Source of the DNA: Chromera velia
Lineage: Eukaryota; Sar; Chromeraceae
Length of the DNA stretch: 18,294 nucleotides
Direction of reading: 5' to 3'
Assembly (NCBI GenBank): GCA_018398765.1
Contig: JAHBMJ010002526.1
Coordinates: 1 to 18,294 of the forward strand
Position 1 is the stretch's first letter. Each line of letters opens with the position of its first letter. The notes under the pieces were generated by a model. That model was not told where the DNA came from. It worked only from the letters and a program-made list of their open reading frames with translations, and made no database searches. Made by a program: the position numbers and the translations under genes. Shown piece by piece: positions 1 to 12,000 of the stretch.

Positions 1-540
1 TCCCAATTTCGGTCTTCCTGCTTTTATGTATCATTCTGATGCAAATTAAAAATACAGGTTATGTTTGCATGCATGCTTTTATGTGTATTCTGGCAATTCG
101 ACTGACTTTCTGTTTGTGTGCACGTATTTCTGCAGGTGGCGTTTACGGGTGTGCATGTTTGATATATATTGAGATGCTCCCGCCCTCCCCCCCCCCTGCC
201 CCTGACACGCCCGCCGTTGAGCAGTGCCTCATATGAATTAAAAACAAAACAGTTATGATCATGAGAAGAAATGCTTCAATCGGATCGATTCAGAGCTATT
301 CAGATACATTTCTTATTGTGTTTTCGTCTTAACGTTAATTTACGATGATAGGTACTAGACAATTTATGGTTTTAAAAAAATATATACTCTATATATACTT
401 TTTTTTGTTTCATTTTTTAAACATCTTACTAAGCTTAAATAGTCTTAAATAAATCATGAGAATCAATTAGTTCAAAGGTTAAACTATCTATTTTAATGTT
501 TTAAAAACTAAATTTTTCAAAGTCACTTTCCAGTACAAAA
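1..540. other. AT-rich intergenic spacer
   Basis: No gene is recognised here. From about 230 onward the stretch is AT-rich with A and T runs (for example around 370-420). The short open frame near the left edge has no recognisable composition or motif. A C-run lies at about 187-197. The spacer ends where the ~66-bp repeat array begins. Confidence 0.6.
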
Positions 541-1870
541 GTTTCAATTGTCAGTACAGTCAGTTCCAACTGAAGGCATGCAGCCCTCCCAGACCGCCTC
601 AACACCCGTATCCAACAATTCAACCAATAAGCCAAACCAGCCGGACATAGCGCCCACAGTCCGCCGAGCACCCATCCGACGAATGGAGAAACAAATCAAA
701 ACAACTCCGAAAGCAGCATGCACCTTCCGCACAACACTAACTCGACAGATCTAACGACAGATGGGGACCCAGCCAAGCATACCAAAAGCAGCACTCATAG
801 CCTGCATCAACATCTATCCCACCGGTGGGAAAACGCAAAACCAACTTACAGGAGCACTCACAGTCTGCATAACCACCCATCCTACAGATGGGAATTAAAT
901 CTAAACGGGCCACACCCGCTGAAACCTGCAACTGCCTAAAGTTTTAACACCCCCCCAACCGGTGGGAAAAAGGCCGAACCAGCCAACCGCAGCGCCCACA
1001 GCCTGCATAAACACCCCTCCGACGGACGGAAAACAACTAAGCCAAACCAGCTGACGCCAGCTGACCGCGTAGTACCCACGTACTGGATAGACATCCATCT
1101 AACAGATGGGAAAGACGCCAACACAACTCCCAGCAGTACTCCCCGACTGCATAAACACCCATTCTACAGACGGGGGAACAATCCAGCCAAACCCGCAGAC
1201 AGCAGCCCTCTCCGTCTGCATACACATCCATCTTGCCGATGGGAAGACGCCAAAACAACTGACAGGAGCACTCACCAACTGCATAAACATCCATCCGATA
1301 GGTGGAAAAACATAGCTAAACCAGCTGAAAGCAGCACTTACCATCTGCATGAACACCCCACCTACCCATGGGAGAACGAGCCAACCCAACACTAACCGTA
1401 GCACTCACCTGGGAAGAGAAGCCAAACCAACTGACCACAGCACTCACAGTCCCCATAAACACCCATCTGGCAGATGAGAAAACAAGCTGAACCAGCTGAA
1501 AGCAGCATCCGCAGTCTGCACGAACACCCCTCCGACAGATGGGAAAACCAGCCAAACAAACTGACCGTAGCACACCCAGTCTGCATAAACATCCATCAAA
1601 CAGATAGGAAACAAGCTGAACCAGCTGACAGTAGCACCCACAGTCTGCCCAAACGCCCACCCTACAGATGGGAACGCAAGCCAAACCAACTGACCGCAGA
1701 ACTCACAGTCTGCATAAACATCCAGCAGACAGATAGGAAAGCAAGCTGAATCCGCTGAAAGCAACACTCACGTCTGTATGAAAGCCAACCCTACAGACGA
1801 GACATTCAAGTCAAACCGCCTGATAGCAGCACACCCAGGCTGCACACCTTCGACAACTGACAGGAGCGGT
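541..1870. repeat. Tandem array of ~66-bp repeats, left subfamily
   Basis: About twenty diverged copies, estimated from span over unit length, of a unit near 66 bp. A typical copy runs through GCCAAACCAGCTGA, AGCAGCACTCACAGTCTGCAT, AAACACCCATCC and ACAGATGGGAA, then restarts. Landmark ATGGG-type boxes recur at about 1105, 1171, 1238 and 1302. The plus strand is rich in A and C. Because 66 is a multiple of three, long open frames with a 22-residue period appear, mainly on the minus strand; I read these as products of the repeat, not genes. The same family reappears at 2880-4285 with a diverged consensus. Confidence 0.85.
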
Positions 1871-1914
1871 AAAACCAACTAAAAAAACGGCCTTAACAGA
1901 CAACACAGACCCTC

Positions 1915-2850
1915 ATCTCCGCATTCTCTACATTCTCCACAATCTCTGTATTCTCTACAATCTCTGCATTCCCTGCAGTTTCTGCAATGTCTGCAATCTC
2001 TGCCATCTCTGGAGTTTCTGTATTCCCTGCAGTCTCTGCAGTGCCTGCAATCCCTGCTATCTCTGGAGTCTCTGCAATCTCCGCTTCTCTGCAACCTCTG
2101 CATTCTCTGTATTCTCTGCACTCTCTGGGTTCTCTGTACTCTCCGCATTCTCTACATTCTGTGCAATCTCTGCATTCTTAGCATTCTTGCATTCTCCGCA
2201 ATCTCTCCGATCCTTGCATTCTCTGCATTCTCTGCAATCTCTGCATTCTCTGTATTCTCTGCAATCTCTGCATTCCCTGCAATCTTTGCAATCTCTATGT
2301 TCTCTGCATTCTTTGTCTTCTCCCCATTCTCTGCAACCTCTGCACTCCCTGTATTCTCTGCAACCTCTGCATTCTCTGCACTCACTGCATTCTCCGCAAT
2401 TTCTGCACTCTCTGCATTTTCTGCATTCTCTGTATTTTTTGCATTCTACGCAATCTCTGCATTCCCTACAGTCTCTGCAATCTCTGTGTTCTCTGCATTC
2501 TTTGTGTTCTCCCTATTCTCTGCAACCTCTGCAATCCCTGCATTGTCTATATTCTCCGCACTCTCTGCATTCCCTGCAGTCTCTGCATTTTCTGCATCCT
2601 CTGTACTCTCTGCACTCCCCGCCATCTCTGCACTCTCTGCATTCTCTATAACCTCTGCAGTCTCTGCATTCTCTCCAAACCTTTGAATCTCTGCATTGTC
2701 TGCATCCTCTGCGTTCTCTGTATTCTCTCAGATGCATTCTCTGCAATTCCTCTAATCTCTGTAAACTCTGCATTCTCTGCAGTCTCCGCATTCTCTGCAT
2801 TCTGTGCAATCTTTACATTCTCTGGATTCTCTGCATTCTCTGCTAACTGA
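1915..2850. repeat. 9-bp minisatellite (CTCTGCATT type)
   Basis: Roughly one hundred copies of a 9-bp unit, mostly CTCTGCATT with variants CTCTGCAAT, CTCTGTATT and CCCTGCAGT. The first clear units are near 1915 and the last near 2845. The period of nine keeps frames open on both strands and gives monotonous tripeptide translations (Leu-His-Ser and Ser-Ala-Phe types on plus; Met-Gln-Arg and Glu-Asn-Ala types on minus). These are artefacts of periodicity. The array sits between two halves of one 66-bp family and its unit resembles the CAGTCTGCAT segment of that larger unit. Confidence 0.92.
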
Positions 2851-2879
2851 TAGCAGCTCTCGGAGACCATACACATGCC

Positions 2880-4285
2880 GGGCTCCTTCTAACACGTGTG
2901 ACAACGAGTTAAACCAGCTGATAGCAGCACTCACAGTCTACATAAATACCCATCACACAGATCGGAAAAAAGTTATAACAACTGAAAGCGGCGATTCACC
3001 TCTGCACGAACACTCATTCGACGGATGAGACAAAAGCCAATCTAGCTAAAAGCAGCACTCACGGACTGTACGAGCACTCATCCGACAGATGAGACAACAA
3101 GCTGACCCAACTGAACGCAGCCCTCACCGACTGCACGAACACCCCACCGACAGGTCAGAGAGTAAGCCAATCCAACTGAGGGCAGCCCTGACAGTTTAAG
3201 ACTGCATAGACCTTCATTTGACAGATGAGACACAAAGCCAAACCAACTGAGGGCAGCCCTGACACACTGTACGAACACTCATCCTCCAGATGACAGAGAA
3301 AACCAAATTGACTGAAAGCAGCACCCACAAACCGCACAATCCCTCATCCGACACCTGAGACCACAAGCCAACCTTGCTGACAGCAGCCCTAATGGACTGC
3401 CTAAAACTCATTCGACAAATGAGACAAAGGCTAATCCAACTAAAAGCGGTACTTCCGGCCTGCACGAACACTCATCTGACAGATGAGACCAAAGCGAATC
3501 TAACCACACGCAGCACTTACGGCCTTTACGAATTTTTTTCTGACGGATAGGACAGAAAGCCAATCTAACCGAAGCAGCACTCACAACTTGTACGAACTCC
3601 CATATAACAAATGCGATAACAAGCCCCTCCAACTGAGAGTAGCCCTCACTGACTGCATGAGTTCCCATCCGACGGATGAGACAACAAGCTAAATCAAATG
3701 ACTCAACACTCATGGACTGCATGAGCGCCCCCCCAACAGATGACGCACCAAGCCAAACCAACTCAGTCTGAAAATAGCACCTGCAGACTGTATGGACTCT
3801 CACCCGACAGATGAGACAACAAAGCCTCGGCATTCCGTACGTCTGAGAGCAGCCCTAACAGACTACCTAACACACTACACGATCCCTCATCTGAGAGATG
3901 AGACAACAAGCCAAGTCAACTGAGAGCAACACTTATCAACTGCATGAACACTCGTCCGACAGATAAGACAACGAGTCAAACCAGCTGAATGCAGGACTCA
4001 TAGTCCACGTAAATAGCGCTCACACAAATGAAAAAACATACCAAAACTACTGAGAACAGCCTTGACATACTGCAAATACATTCATCCCACAGATGAGATA
4101 AAAAGCCACTCCGACAGAGGGTACCGTATGAATACTCATCCTACAGATGACACACACAGCCAGTCCTACTGACCACGGCACTCCCGGACGCTCCCGAACT
4201 GTACGAACACTCATCTGACCGATGAGACAGCACGCTACACCAACTGAAAACACCACTCATGGACTGCATGACCTCTCATCCTGCC
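2880..4285. repeat. Tandem array of ~66-70-bp repeats, right subfamily
   Basis: About twenty copies, estimated from span, of a unit clearly related to the 541-1870 array. It shares AAGCCAAACCAACTGA, AGCAGC, CTCAC and GAACACTCATCC. Its boxes are mostly ACAGATGAGAC rather than ACAGATGGGAA, and the units wander between about 66 and 71 bp. The two arrays are therefore separate subfamilies, either side of the 9-bp minisatellite. Minus-strand open frames inside it repeat with the unit and show no independent protein signature. Confidence 0.82.
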
Positions 4286-5478
4286 GACGCACGTCACTCC
4301 TGTTTCGCAGGTTCCTGGAGCCCTACCGAGCCTGGGGGGAACGATGCCATATACTGCCACCTAACGCTCCTTGTGTACAACTCCCCTTGTTTGCTAACCT
4401 CGGCCTCTCTCTGCGCCTCAATCAAGTCGCCCTGTGTCGCCGCTGACCCAGCAGCCGGCTACCCTCGCTCTGCGGGTGCACCATTCTGCTCCGGTCTCAG
4501 CACCACGCGTTGCTTTGTAACCGCCGTCTCTGCCGGACATTCCCCTTCTGGCAACCTTCTAGCTGCCTTGCAGCTCAGAGAGTCTCGCCAACTGTAGGCC
4601 TTTCCTTCAACTGTGCGTGGCAGACTCTGCCCTCCAGTTTCATTCGGCCCAAGGCCACGACGTCAACATGTGGCATGAACCGAACAGGAAGAAATCACGC
4701 CCGCGGCGTCTCGCAGTCCATTCGAGTCTTCCGTCCTTTCCAAACCACAAGACAACGTTGCAACGGCCTTGCCCCTTCTCGGCAACGGACTGCTGCTCCT
4801 CTGGGCTCCACCTCGCTCCGCCAGCGGCGGCAGACCCTGCTTGGTGAGAGCGGGCACGTCAACGACGGCTCACCGCGCTTCTCATTTCTCTCGCTCCGGA
4901 CTGGACCACGTCCACGAACCGCAAGCGTTTTTCTGTCTACCCCGATAGTTTTACCCCCCTGGGCCCCGAGCCACTGTGCCTGACGCGCTGTCAATTGCGC
5001 CGTCTTCGATGTGGCTCGGTCTCGGCATCTGACAGACTTGGACGTATTCTTTTATCTACTGTTTCTGCTCCTCATAGCGTTCTTGGTTCGGCCACCGTTT
5101 TATATTCTGTCAGCCGTCTCGTGTTCTACTTTTTTCCGGGATATCTATAAAAGCGAATTTCTCATGCGGCGCCACGCGCTAAGGCGACGCCCTTCTCTAT
5201 ACTTTTCTCAAATGCCCCAGTGGCTTGCGCTCTTACCGCGTTGCAGCGCTTGGTTCCAGCTGAACCTGTATTCTCGCTCCGTTGTCTGTTTTGGTATGGC
5301 TCCGCGAGAATTCACACCTCTCCTCGATTGGTTCCCAGGAATTGAGATCATTGGAACACGTGTATGCAGTTCAGTGTTCTGCGGCTTGTAGAAAAAAGCC
5401 GGCCTGGCTGAATCAATCCGCCTTGAGAGAACTCGAACAAGTGACCCGTTGATCTTGGAAGAGACGGCAAAGTTGAAC
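4286..5478 (+). promoter_or_regulatory. Probable promoter and 5' leader region of the helicase gene
   Basis: GC-richer unique sequence between the repeat block and the helicase start codon. Frames are open for 60-160 codons on both strands, but they overlap one another, the longest (4510-4983, plus) begins at a non-ATG codon, and none has a recognisable domain. I read the region as promoter plus leader. A consensus TATA box lies at 5146-5153. An in-frame stop at 5389-5391 and the absence of an intervening ATG fix the helicase start at 5479. An extra non-coding exon or a small unknown gene cannot be excluded. Confidence 0.45.
5146..5153 (+). promoter_or_regulatory. TATA-box candidate
   Basis: TATAAAAG preceded by ATATC matches the eukaryotic TATA consensus and lies in otherwise GC-rich DNA about 330 nt upstream of the helicase ATG. 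A start site 25-35 nt downstream would give a leader of roughly 300 nt. The match is by sequence only. Confidence 0.35.
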
Positions 5479-5623
5479 ATGAGGAGGGGAGAGGTGGAGC
5501 GAGGGACGGTGGAGGAGTTTGTAAAAGCCACCGGAGAGCTCCTGAAGCTTGAATCTGCAGCTGAGATAGAGGAATGCGAGGAGCTTTTGAAACAAGAGTC
5601 CCCGAAGACACTCGAGGAAAAAG
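5479..5623 (+). CDS. IGHMBP2-like: Helicase exon 1 (N-terminal region)
   Basis: Residues 1-48 plus one base. It holds the start and the helical [20 protein letters not shown] segment, which aligns with the N-terminus of IGHMBP2 (VESFV..QLDLLELE..AE). Donor GTGCGT at 5624, phase 1. Intron 1 is 91 nt, the shortest in the gene. Confidence 0.85.
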
Positions 5624-7003
5624 GTGCGTCTCAGAGGAATCACTTCATACGTATACATACGCCCTCATGCATGCCGTCTCCCCCTTGTGTACATGTTTGT
5701 TTGGCTGTTCGCAGGACTGGTCCTTCAAAAGCTGGAGGTGGCATCAGTCGAGACGGGACTCTATGGACGTGTCCTGGTGACTCTCCAGAAAAGGACGCCG
5801 CCGGGATTGAAGGAAGCTCCTCTCCTCCCCGCACATAAATTCAGCCATGGGGCCATCGTCGGAGTCTTTTCGTCCCAACGGCCTCTAAGCTCCCTGTCCC
5901 CTGTGGTAGACGGGGTCGTTCACAGGGTGCGGCCAGGAAGTGTGACCGTGGCTTTGGGAAAAGGGGCTGAGGAAGGAAAGGAGTCGGATGGGCTGCTTGG
6001 AGAGGGACTAGAGGAGGAGGGTGCGGGTCCCCTAACTTTGGCCATTGTGGGAAGCCGGGTGACTACGGAGCGCCACCAGGGGGCGCTTCGAGATCTTGCC
6101 AAAGCAGAGGATGACAGGTAGGCAGGACTGTAATGTAGGAAGGGTGCGCTTTTGTTACGATCGCGTTCATTTTGCAAGCTCGAGAGAGATGAGGAGAGAG
6201 AAAACGCGCGGCACAAAGACATTGAACGGGTTTCCGTCTTTTCAAGTCCATGAGACGAACTCCATCAGTCTTCTACAAACGTGCACACAGACAGGAGGGG
6301 TAGGGGGGTTCGCCACTTGTCAACGCTCTCTCTCTGTTCTTTCTGGGTACGTGTTTTATGAGAGAGACAGAGAGCAAGTGTGAGAGCCCGTATGTGCGCG
6401 TGCGTGCGTGCTGCAGTCGCCATCCTGCTGCCTATGTGGTGGGTGTGTGCTTCGGAAGGTTCCGTCCCCGTTTCCACTCAGACAGCGGTCGCCCTCCTCC
6501 CTCGGGAGATGCCGAGGAGGGCGTGCGAGAAGACGGAGGGGCAGTGGCACTGGACGCCTATCGAGAAGCGGGAGGGGTAGACGGAGAAGGAGAGGGCAGC
6601 AGGACTTGTTTCGGCATTTCGTTTCACATCGAGCTGAACGGGCCCCAGAGAAATGCGGTGGGTGGGTGGACGGGTGGAAGAGGGGAGGGGTGTGTGTGTG
6701 TCGAAGTCCATCTGTCTCGGGAAGAACCGCTTTCCAGAATACATATGGTTCTTTGTTTTCCTTTTTTTTGGGAGGAGAGTGATGGCGGAAGAAGACTGAA
6801 GAAAAGGGAAAACGGTGCACTCATTTTGGTTCTCCTGCTTTCCTGCATTCCCTGTACGCCTCTCCGTCTGTCCTCTGTCACTGTCGTCCTTCCATGAGCC
6901 CCCTCTCCGTCACCTGTCTTCTGATACCCGTTTTTCTCCCTTTCTTTTGTTCTTCGTTCCTCTTCCTCTCCTTTTCTCCTGTAGTCTCTCCCTCTCGCTC
7001 TGT

Positions 7004-7041
<38 letters not shown>

Positions 7042-8870
7042 CCTCTGTGTGTGTGTGTGTGTGTGTTTGTCTGTTCTCGTGCATCGTGGATCTCTCTGAT
7101 TTCTGCCATACAATGTTGTGAAATGCATGAATCTTGTTTGCAGGTGTGCAGAGCGATGGATGCCCTCGACGTCTCCTGCATCCATGGCCCCCCAGGTACG
7201 GGGAAGACGACCACCGTCGTTGAGGTCATCCTGCAGGCAGTGAAGAGAAAACAGAAGGTCCTCGCAACCGCACCTTCAAACGTTGCAGTGGACAACCTCA
7301 TGGGTGGGTGGGTCGGTGCTGTGGTCCTGTCCTGTCCTGTCCTGTTCTGTGAGCGCTGTCCTGTCCTGTGAGGGGTTTCGATCTGTGGGGGCCTTTTTGA
7401 GGCTCTGTGGGTAGATATGAGATTTGCTGCGATTTGGGAGGGAAGCGGGGGAATTCTTTAGTAGAGATTCTTCTGGAATGTCTCGAGAGCCCTGCCTCTC
7501 TTTCAGTTACCCTGCCAGTTGTACAAAAAAATCGGCGCATCGCTCATGCAATCACTCAACACAGTCGATAGACATATATTCAGATGGACAGAGGATGGGA
7601 CGAACGAACTAATCGATTTGCAGGCAAGCTTGTTGACTGACGGCACCGAGAGTGATTCGAGGCAAGCTTCAAAAGAAAAGGAAAAAGAAGAACGCGAGGG
7701 ACAGACAAGAAGAACGAACGAGTGGAAGGTGAACGAGAGACTACAGCCTTGAGTGGGTGGAGTTTCGAAGAAAAGAAAACATAAAGGAGGCAAGGAAGGA
7801 CAGGTTTTTAAAGTGGCTCCTGCCTCGCCTTTGCTTGCCCCGTTTCTTTCCCTGTTTCCTTTTTGAGAGCAGAGAGGGTCATCGCCGCTGGAGTGACACG
7901 AGTATGCCGTCTTGGCCACCCGTCGCGTATTTCTGAGGCCATGGCAGAACGGTCGCTTGACGCGTTGGTGCGAAGAAGCGAGGCATCGGCTCTGGCTGCG
8001 GATGTCCGAAAAGACATGGACTCCGCCCTTCGCGTGTTGAACGGAAAGGGACCCAGGGGGGGGGCGCGGCCTGATCGGTGGAAGGTGAAGGAGGAGCTGA
8101 GGTCGTTGAGACAGGAGCTTCGAAAGAGGGAGAGGGACGCTGTGAGAGAAGTGCTGAGGGGAGCTCAAGTCGTGTTTGCAACTTGTGTTGGGGCAGATAA
8201 CGTAGACGTGCGGCGTCACTTGGTATCAGAGGAAGCACGTGACTGTGGGTGTGGGTTTGATTTGGCGGTTGTCGATGAGGCAGCGCAGGCTTTGGAGGTC
8301 TCGTGCTGGATTCCTATGCTGATGGCACCCAAGAGCGTCCTGGCAGGGGACCATATGCAGCTTTCCCCTACTGTGAAGAGCCCAGAGGCAGAGAGAGGAG
8401 GCCTCGGGAGGACGTTGTTTGCGGCTCTGAACTCGACGTGGGGGGAGCAGATCTTCAGCCTTCTGGAAATCCAGTACAGGTCCGAACGTGATTGCATTTT
8501 TTGTGTACGTCGGCCGAGAGAAAGAAAAGCGACAGGACTTTTTGTTGTTCGTTCTTGTGTACACACAGAGAGGGAGGGATCTACAATCAACATCTCACTG
8601 CGTTGCGACTCCATTGTTTCTCCTCCCTCGGGGATTGTTGTATTAGGTTTTTTGTTTTTTTCTGCATACCAGTTCCAATGGGGGTTTTGAGGGAACGTTG
8701 GTTGGTCTTTTGCTCCCCTTTGCCTTTCTCTTTATTTTCTTCTGCCGTCGTTCTTGTGAGGGTTCCACTGCAGTTGAGGTCCTCTTTTGTCCATCATTAT
8801 TCTGATTGATGTTGTTCTTTTCTGAATTTCTTTTATGCCTGTTGCTCTGTGTGTGTGTATGTGTGTGTGT

Positions 8871-8944
<74 letters not shown>

Positions 8945-8992
8945 GCGTGTGCGTGTGCGTGTGTGTGTGCGTGTGTGTGCGTGTGTACTTGT

Positions 8993-9044
<52 letters not shown>

Positions 9045-9058
9045 GTGCGCGTGTGTAC

Positions 9059-9099
<41 letters not shown>

Positions 9100-12000
9100 T
9101 GTGCAGGATGAATGTGGATATTATGGACTGGTCCTCCTCGACCTTCTACGAGGGAAAGCTCAGGGCTGCAGAATCGGTAGCGCAGAGACGGCTGAGCGAC
9201 CTTCTGCCACCTGATGAGAAGAGGATGTTCGGTGGAAACGACGAGGCAGAGGAAGAAGAGGAGGAGAGTTTTCCGCCTGTTGTGTGGATAGACTCCGGCC
9301 AGCTGCCTTTCATGTTTGAGGATGCAATGGAGCAGCCTGACCAAAAAGGAAGGGCAGGAGGGGGGAAAATAGAGGGGGTCTCCAGAGGGAACGCTGCTGA
9401 GGCCACAGTTGTCGTCAAGTCAGTGCGGGGAGGGGGGGACTAGATACGCGTGGCCTAAAATATGTTCCGTGACTAGGTCAAAAGGGGGAAGGCATCGAAT
9501 GAGGTGTGTCAGGAGCTCCAGGGCGAGCTGTACGTGTATGTGCAGCAAAACTCGATCAGGGAACAACCGACTGGCAGTGCTTCAATGGGAAACGGAGGAA
9601 GAATGGGAGCATCAGAGCAGAAGGGTGGATTGATGGTTGTGCGAAGAAATGAGCATTGAAGCAGACGTTAGGGGGCAGGGGATTGTGAATGGATTTGCGT
9701 GGGGCCTCATATGCCTGATTGGAAGGATCTGGGCTTCCCTCTCTTCTCCTCTTTTCCTTCTGCACGTGCATTTGTCCTCACAGGTATTTGGAGTTGCTGG
9801 AAGCGAGGGGGGTGCGCAGGGGTGACGTGAATGTGATCACCCCCTACAACCGGCAGGTCGAGTCGATCCGCAGTCTGCTCACAGAGAAGTACGGAGAGGG
9901 TGCCAGGGAGGTCGCTGTGAACACGGTAGACTCGTTCCAGGGGAGGGAGAATGAGGTTGTCCTGCTCTCCCTCGTGCGCTGCAACAGGAATGGAAGCATC
10001 GGTCAGAGGGTTGGTGGTAGGTGGGTCAGTGAGCGGGATGAATATGTAGTCTGCACTTTTTCATACGTCGTTCCCATACAGTATTTTGGGGTGTGTGCTC
10101 TGAAGCGAAATACTGACTGGGAAGGGGTGCCATCCATCCGTCCGCCTGTCTATCTGTCTGTCTCTCTGTCCTTGTCTCTGTCTATACGGAGGCATGCATG
10201 ACTGCGTGCAGGCTTTCTGGGAGATACGCGAAGACTGAATGTCGCCGTCACGCGAGCGCGGCGTCACCTGTGTGTAGTCGGGGACAGCGAGACGATCTCT
10301 CACGAGCGGTCTCTGGCAGCCCTCTTCTCTCTTGCCTCCGAGAGGGGCCGAGTCCTTTTGGCCTCTGAATTGGTTTCGGAGGAGGAAGTGCCTCTTCGGC
10401 AGACTGTCTCTGTCTCTGGGGGGGGTGCTTCGGGCATGAGACCGGAGAGGAAGAAGGAAGGGGAGAAAGAGGGCGTGCAGCGACAGCAGGGAAAGGCGAA
10501 AGCGAAGGAGAGGGCACCAGCAGGAAAGGGAAAAGGGAATGAAAAGTCGGAAGTGGGGGGCGAGACGGGTCGGGGTCCCGACAGAGACAGCCTGGCTGAC
10601 AAAGAAAGGGAGAGGCAGCAGGAGAAGGCTGAACGAAGGCAGTTGTTCAACAAGAAAGAAAAGGGAGGTGCAGGAGGTGGACGCGTGGAGACGGAGGCAA
10701 AAGATTCAGATGAAGAGGAACGCGATCATTTCAGAAATCAATTGAAAGATTTGATTGCAAGGAATGAGAAAGCCATTGAGCGACTGTTGGAAAGGGGAAG
10801 GTCGGTTGCTCAGTCAGTCAGTCAATCAGTCAGTCAGGCAGGCAGTCGGCCTGTCTATCTGTTTTTCGTGCCTTTTCTTTCTTTCTTTCTTTCTTTCTTT
10901 CTCTCTCTCTCTATCTTCCTTGTTCGGCAATTCTTTCGATGCTTCCATAAGAGAAGTGGCGCACAGTCTTGATTGTCTTACATTCGGGGAGAGGTGCACT
11001 GTTGTCTTGCACGGATTTTCCCTCGAACTGTGTCTTTTGTTCACTGACTTTCCCAACCTGCTCCCTCCTCTCTTCCACCTTCGTGCCCGGTCCGCTCTTC
11101 ACCTGCTTGCTTGTGTGTTGGCACCCCGCGAAAGAAAAGTGAAAGAAAGAAACTCAGAGAAAGGAGGAAACCGGGCAAACACTAGGAAAGACAAAGTACG
11201 AAGGAAGTCAAGAAGGTGATGGATTCACTCTGAGAGGTCCTTCCTGTCCCTTAATTGCAGACTCGAAGAGGGGGGGGAGCGTCCCCCCCTGTCCATTCGC
11301 TTCCCTCCGTCCCTGAATGGAAGACAGAGGAAAATGCTGCATGAGTCAGTCAGTCAGTCAGAGGACGAATGAAGGGATGAGGTCACTCACAGCCGTCGCG
11401 TGGTAGAGAAGAAAGGAAAGAGTGGGAGCATGCAGAGAGTTGAAATAATGCAGTATGATGTCGGACTGGCTGGAAAAATGATGGATGACGTTGCCTTGAT
11501 TGTTCTTTCTCTCGCCTCTTCTCTCTCTTTCCATGTTCTGTTTTTTCTTTTGTGTGATTCTCCATTGCCTCTTTCTTGAAGCTGCGAAACAGCGTCTTCC
11601 CCCTTGTCCCTCTCTCACTCGTGTGCGTGTGCGTGTGTTCCCTTCTGCTAAGCAGACTCGGGGAGGAGCTGAATCTAGTCCACGAGTCGAGGGGGGAGGG
11701 CGTAGAGAGAAGTCTCGAGGTGCGCTGCCGTCCGCTTCCCTCGCTCCTGCGCGGCAAGATGGGCAAGGGGGCCAACGAGGGACCTTTCTTGGACGTGCGT
11801 GGGGTCTCAGCTGAGGGGCGAACGGGCGACGAAGAGGACAGGGGTTCAGGGAGAAAGCAGGATGCGTCCTCGTTCTCTGCTTTGGGTCGGGATTCGCGAG
11901 AAATAGCGGGAGAAGAGGACGAAGAAGATGAAGAAGAAGAGGATCAGGAGAGAAATGTAAGGACTCAAGAAGAGACTGAGGAAGCAGAAGAACTGGGAGA

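Noticed and set aside
2187-2651. 154-codon open frame of Leu-His-Ser repeats, and similar frames on both strands
   Set aside because: It is a direct translation of the 9-bp minisatellite; open in several frames and strands at once, with no non-repeat sequence.
1915-4285. CRISPR-like array
   Set aside because: Units are contiguous and diverged without conserved repeats separated by unique spacers, and the context is eukaryotic.
4510-4983. 157-codon plus-strand frame upstream of the helicase, with a 99-codon minus-strand frame opposite
   Set aside because: Non-ATG start, no recognisable motif, and both strands open in GC-rich DNA. Treated as promoter/leader region.
8643-9443. Long Cys-Val (plus) and His-Thr (minus) open frames of 100-233 codons
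   Set aside because: They translate the (GT)n tract of intron 5. Only the part from 9107 is coding, as exon 6 of the helicase.
10952-11219. Alternative exon after exon 8 reading [17 protein letters not shown], superficially R3H-like
   Set aside because: The spacing between F, R and H does not fit R3H, and it does not join to 11656 well. Exon 11261-11344 (FPPSL...R...H) fits exactly in spacing and phase.
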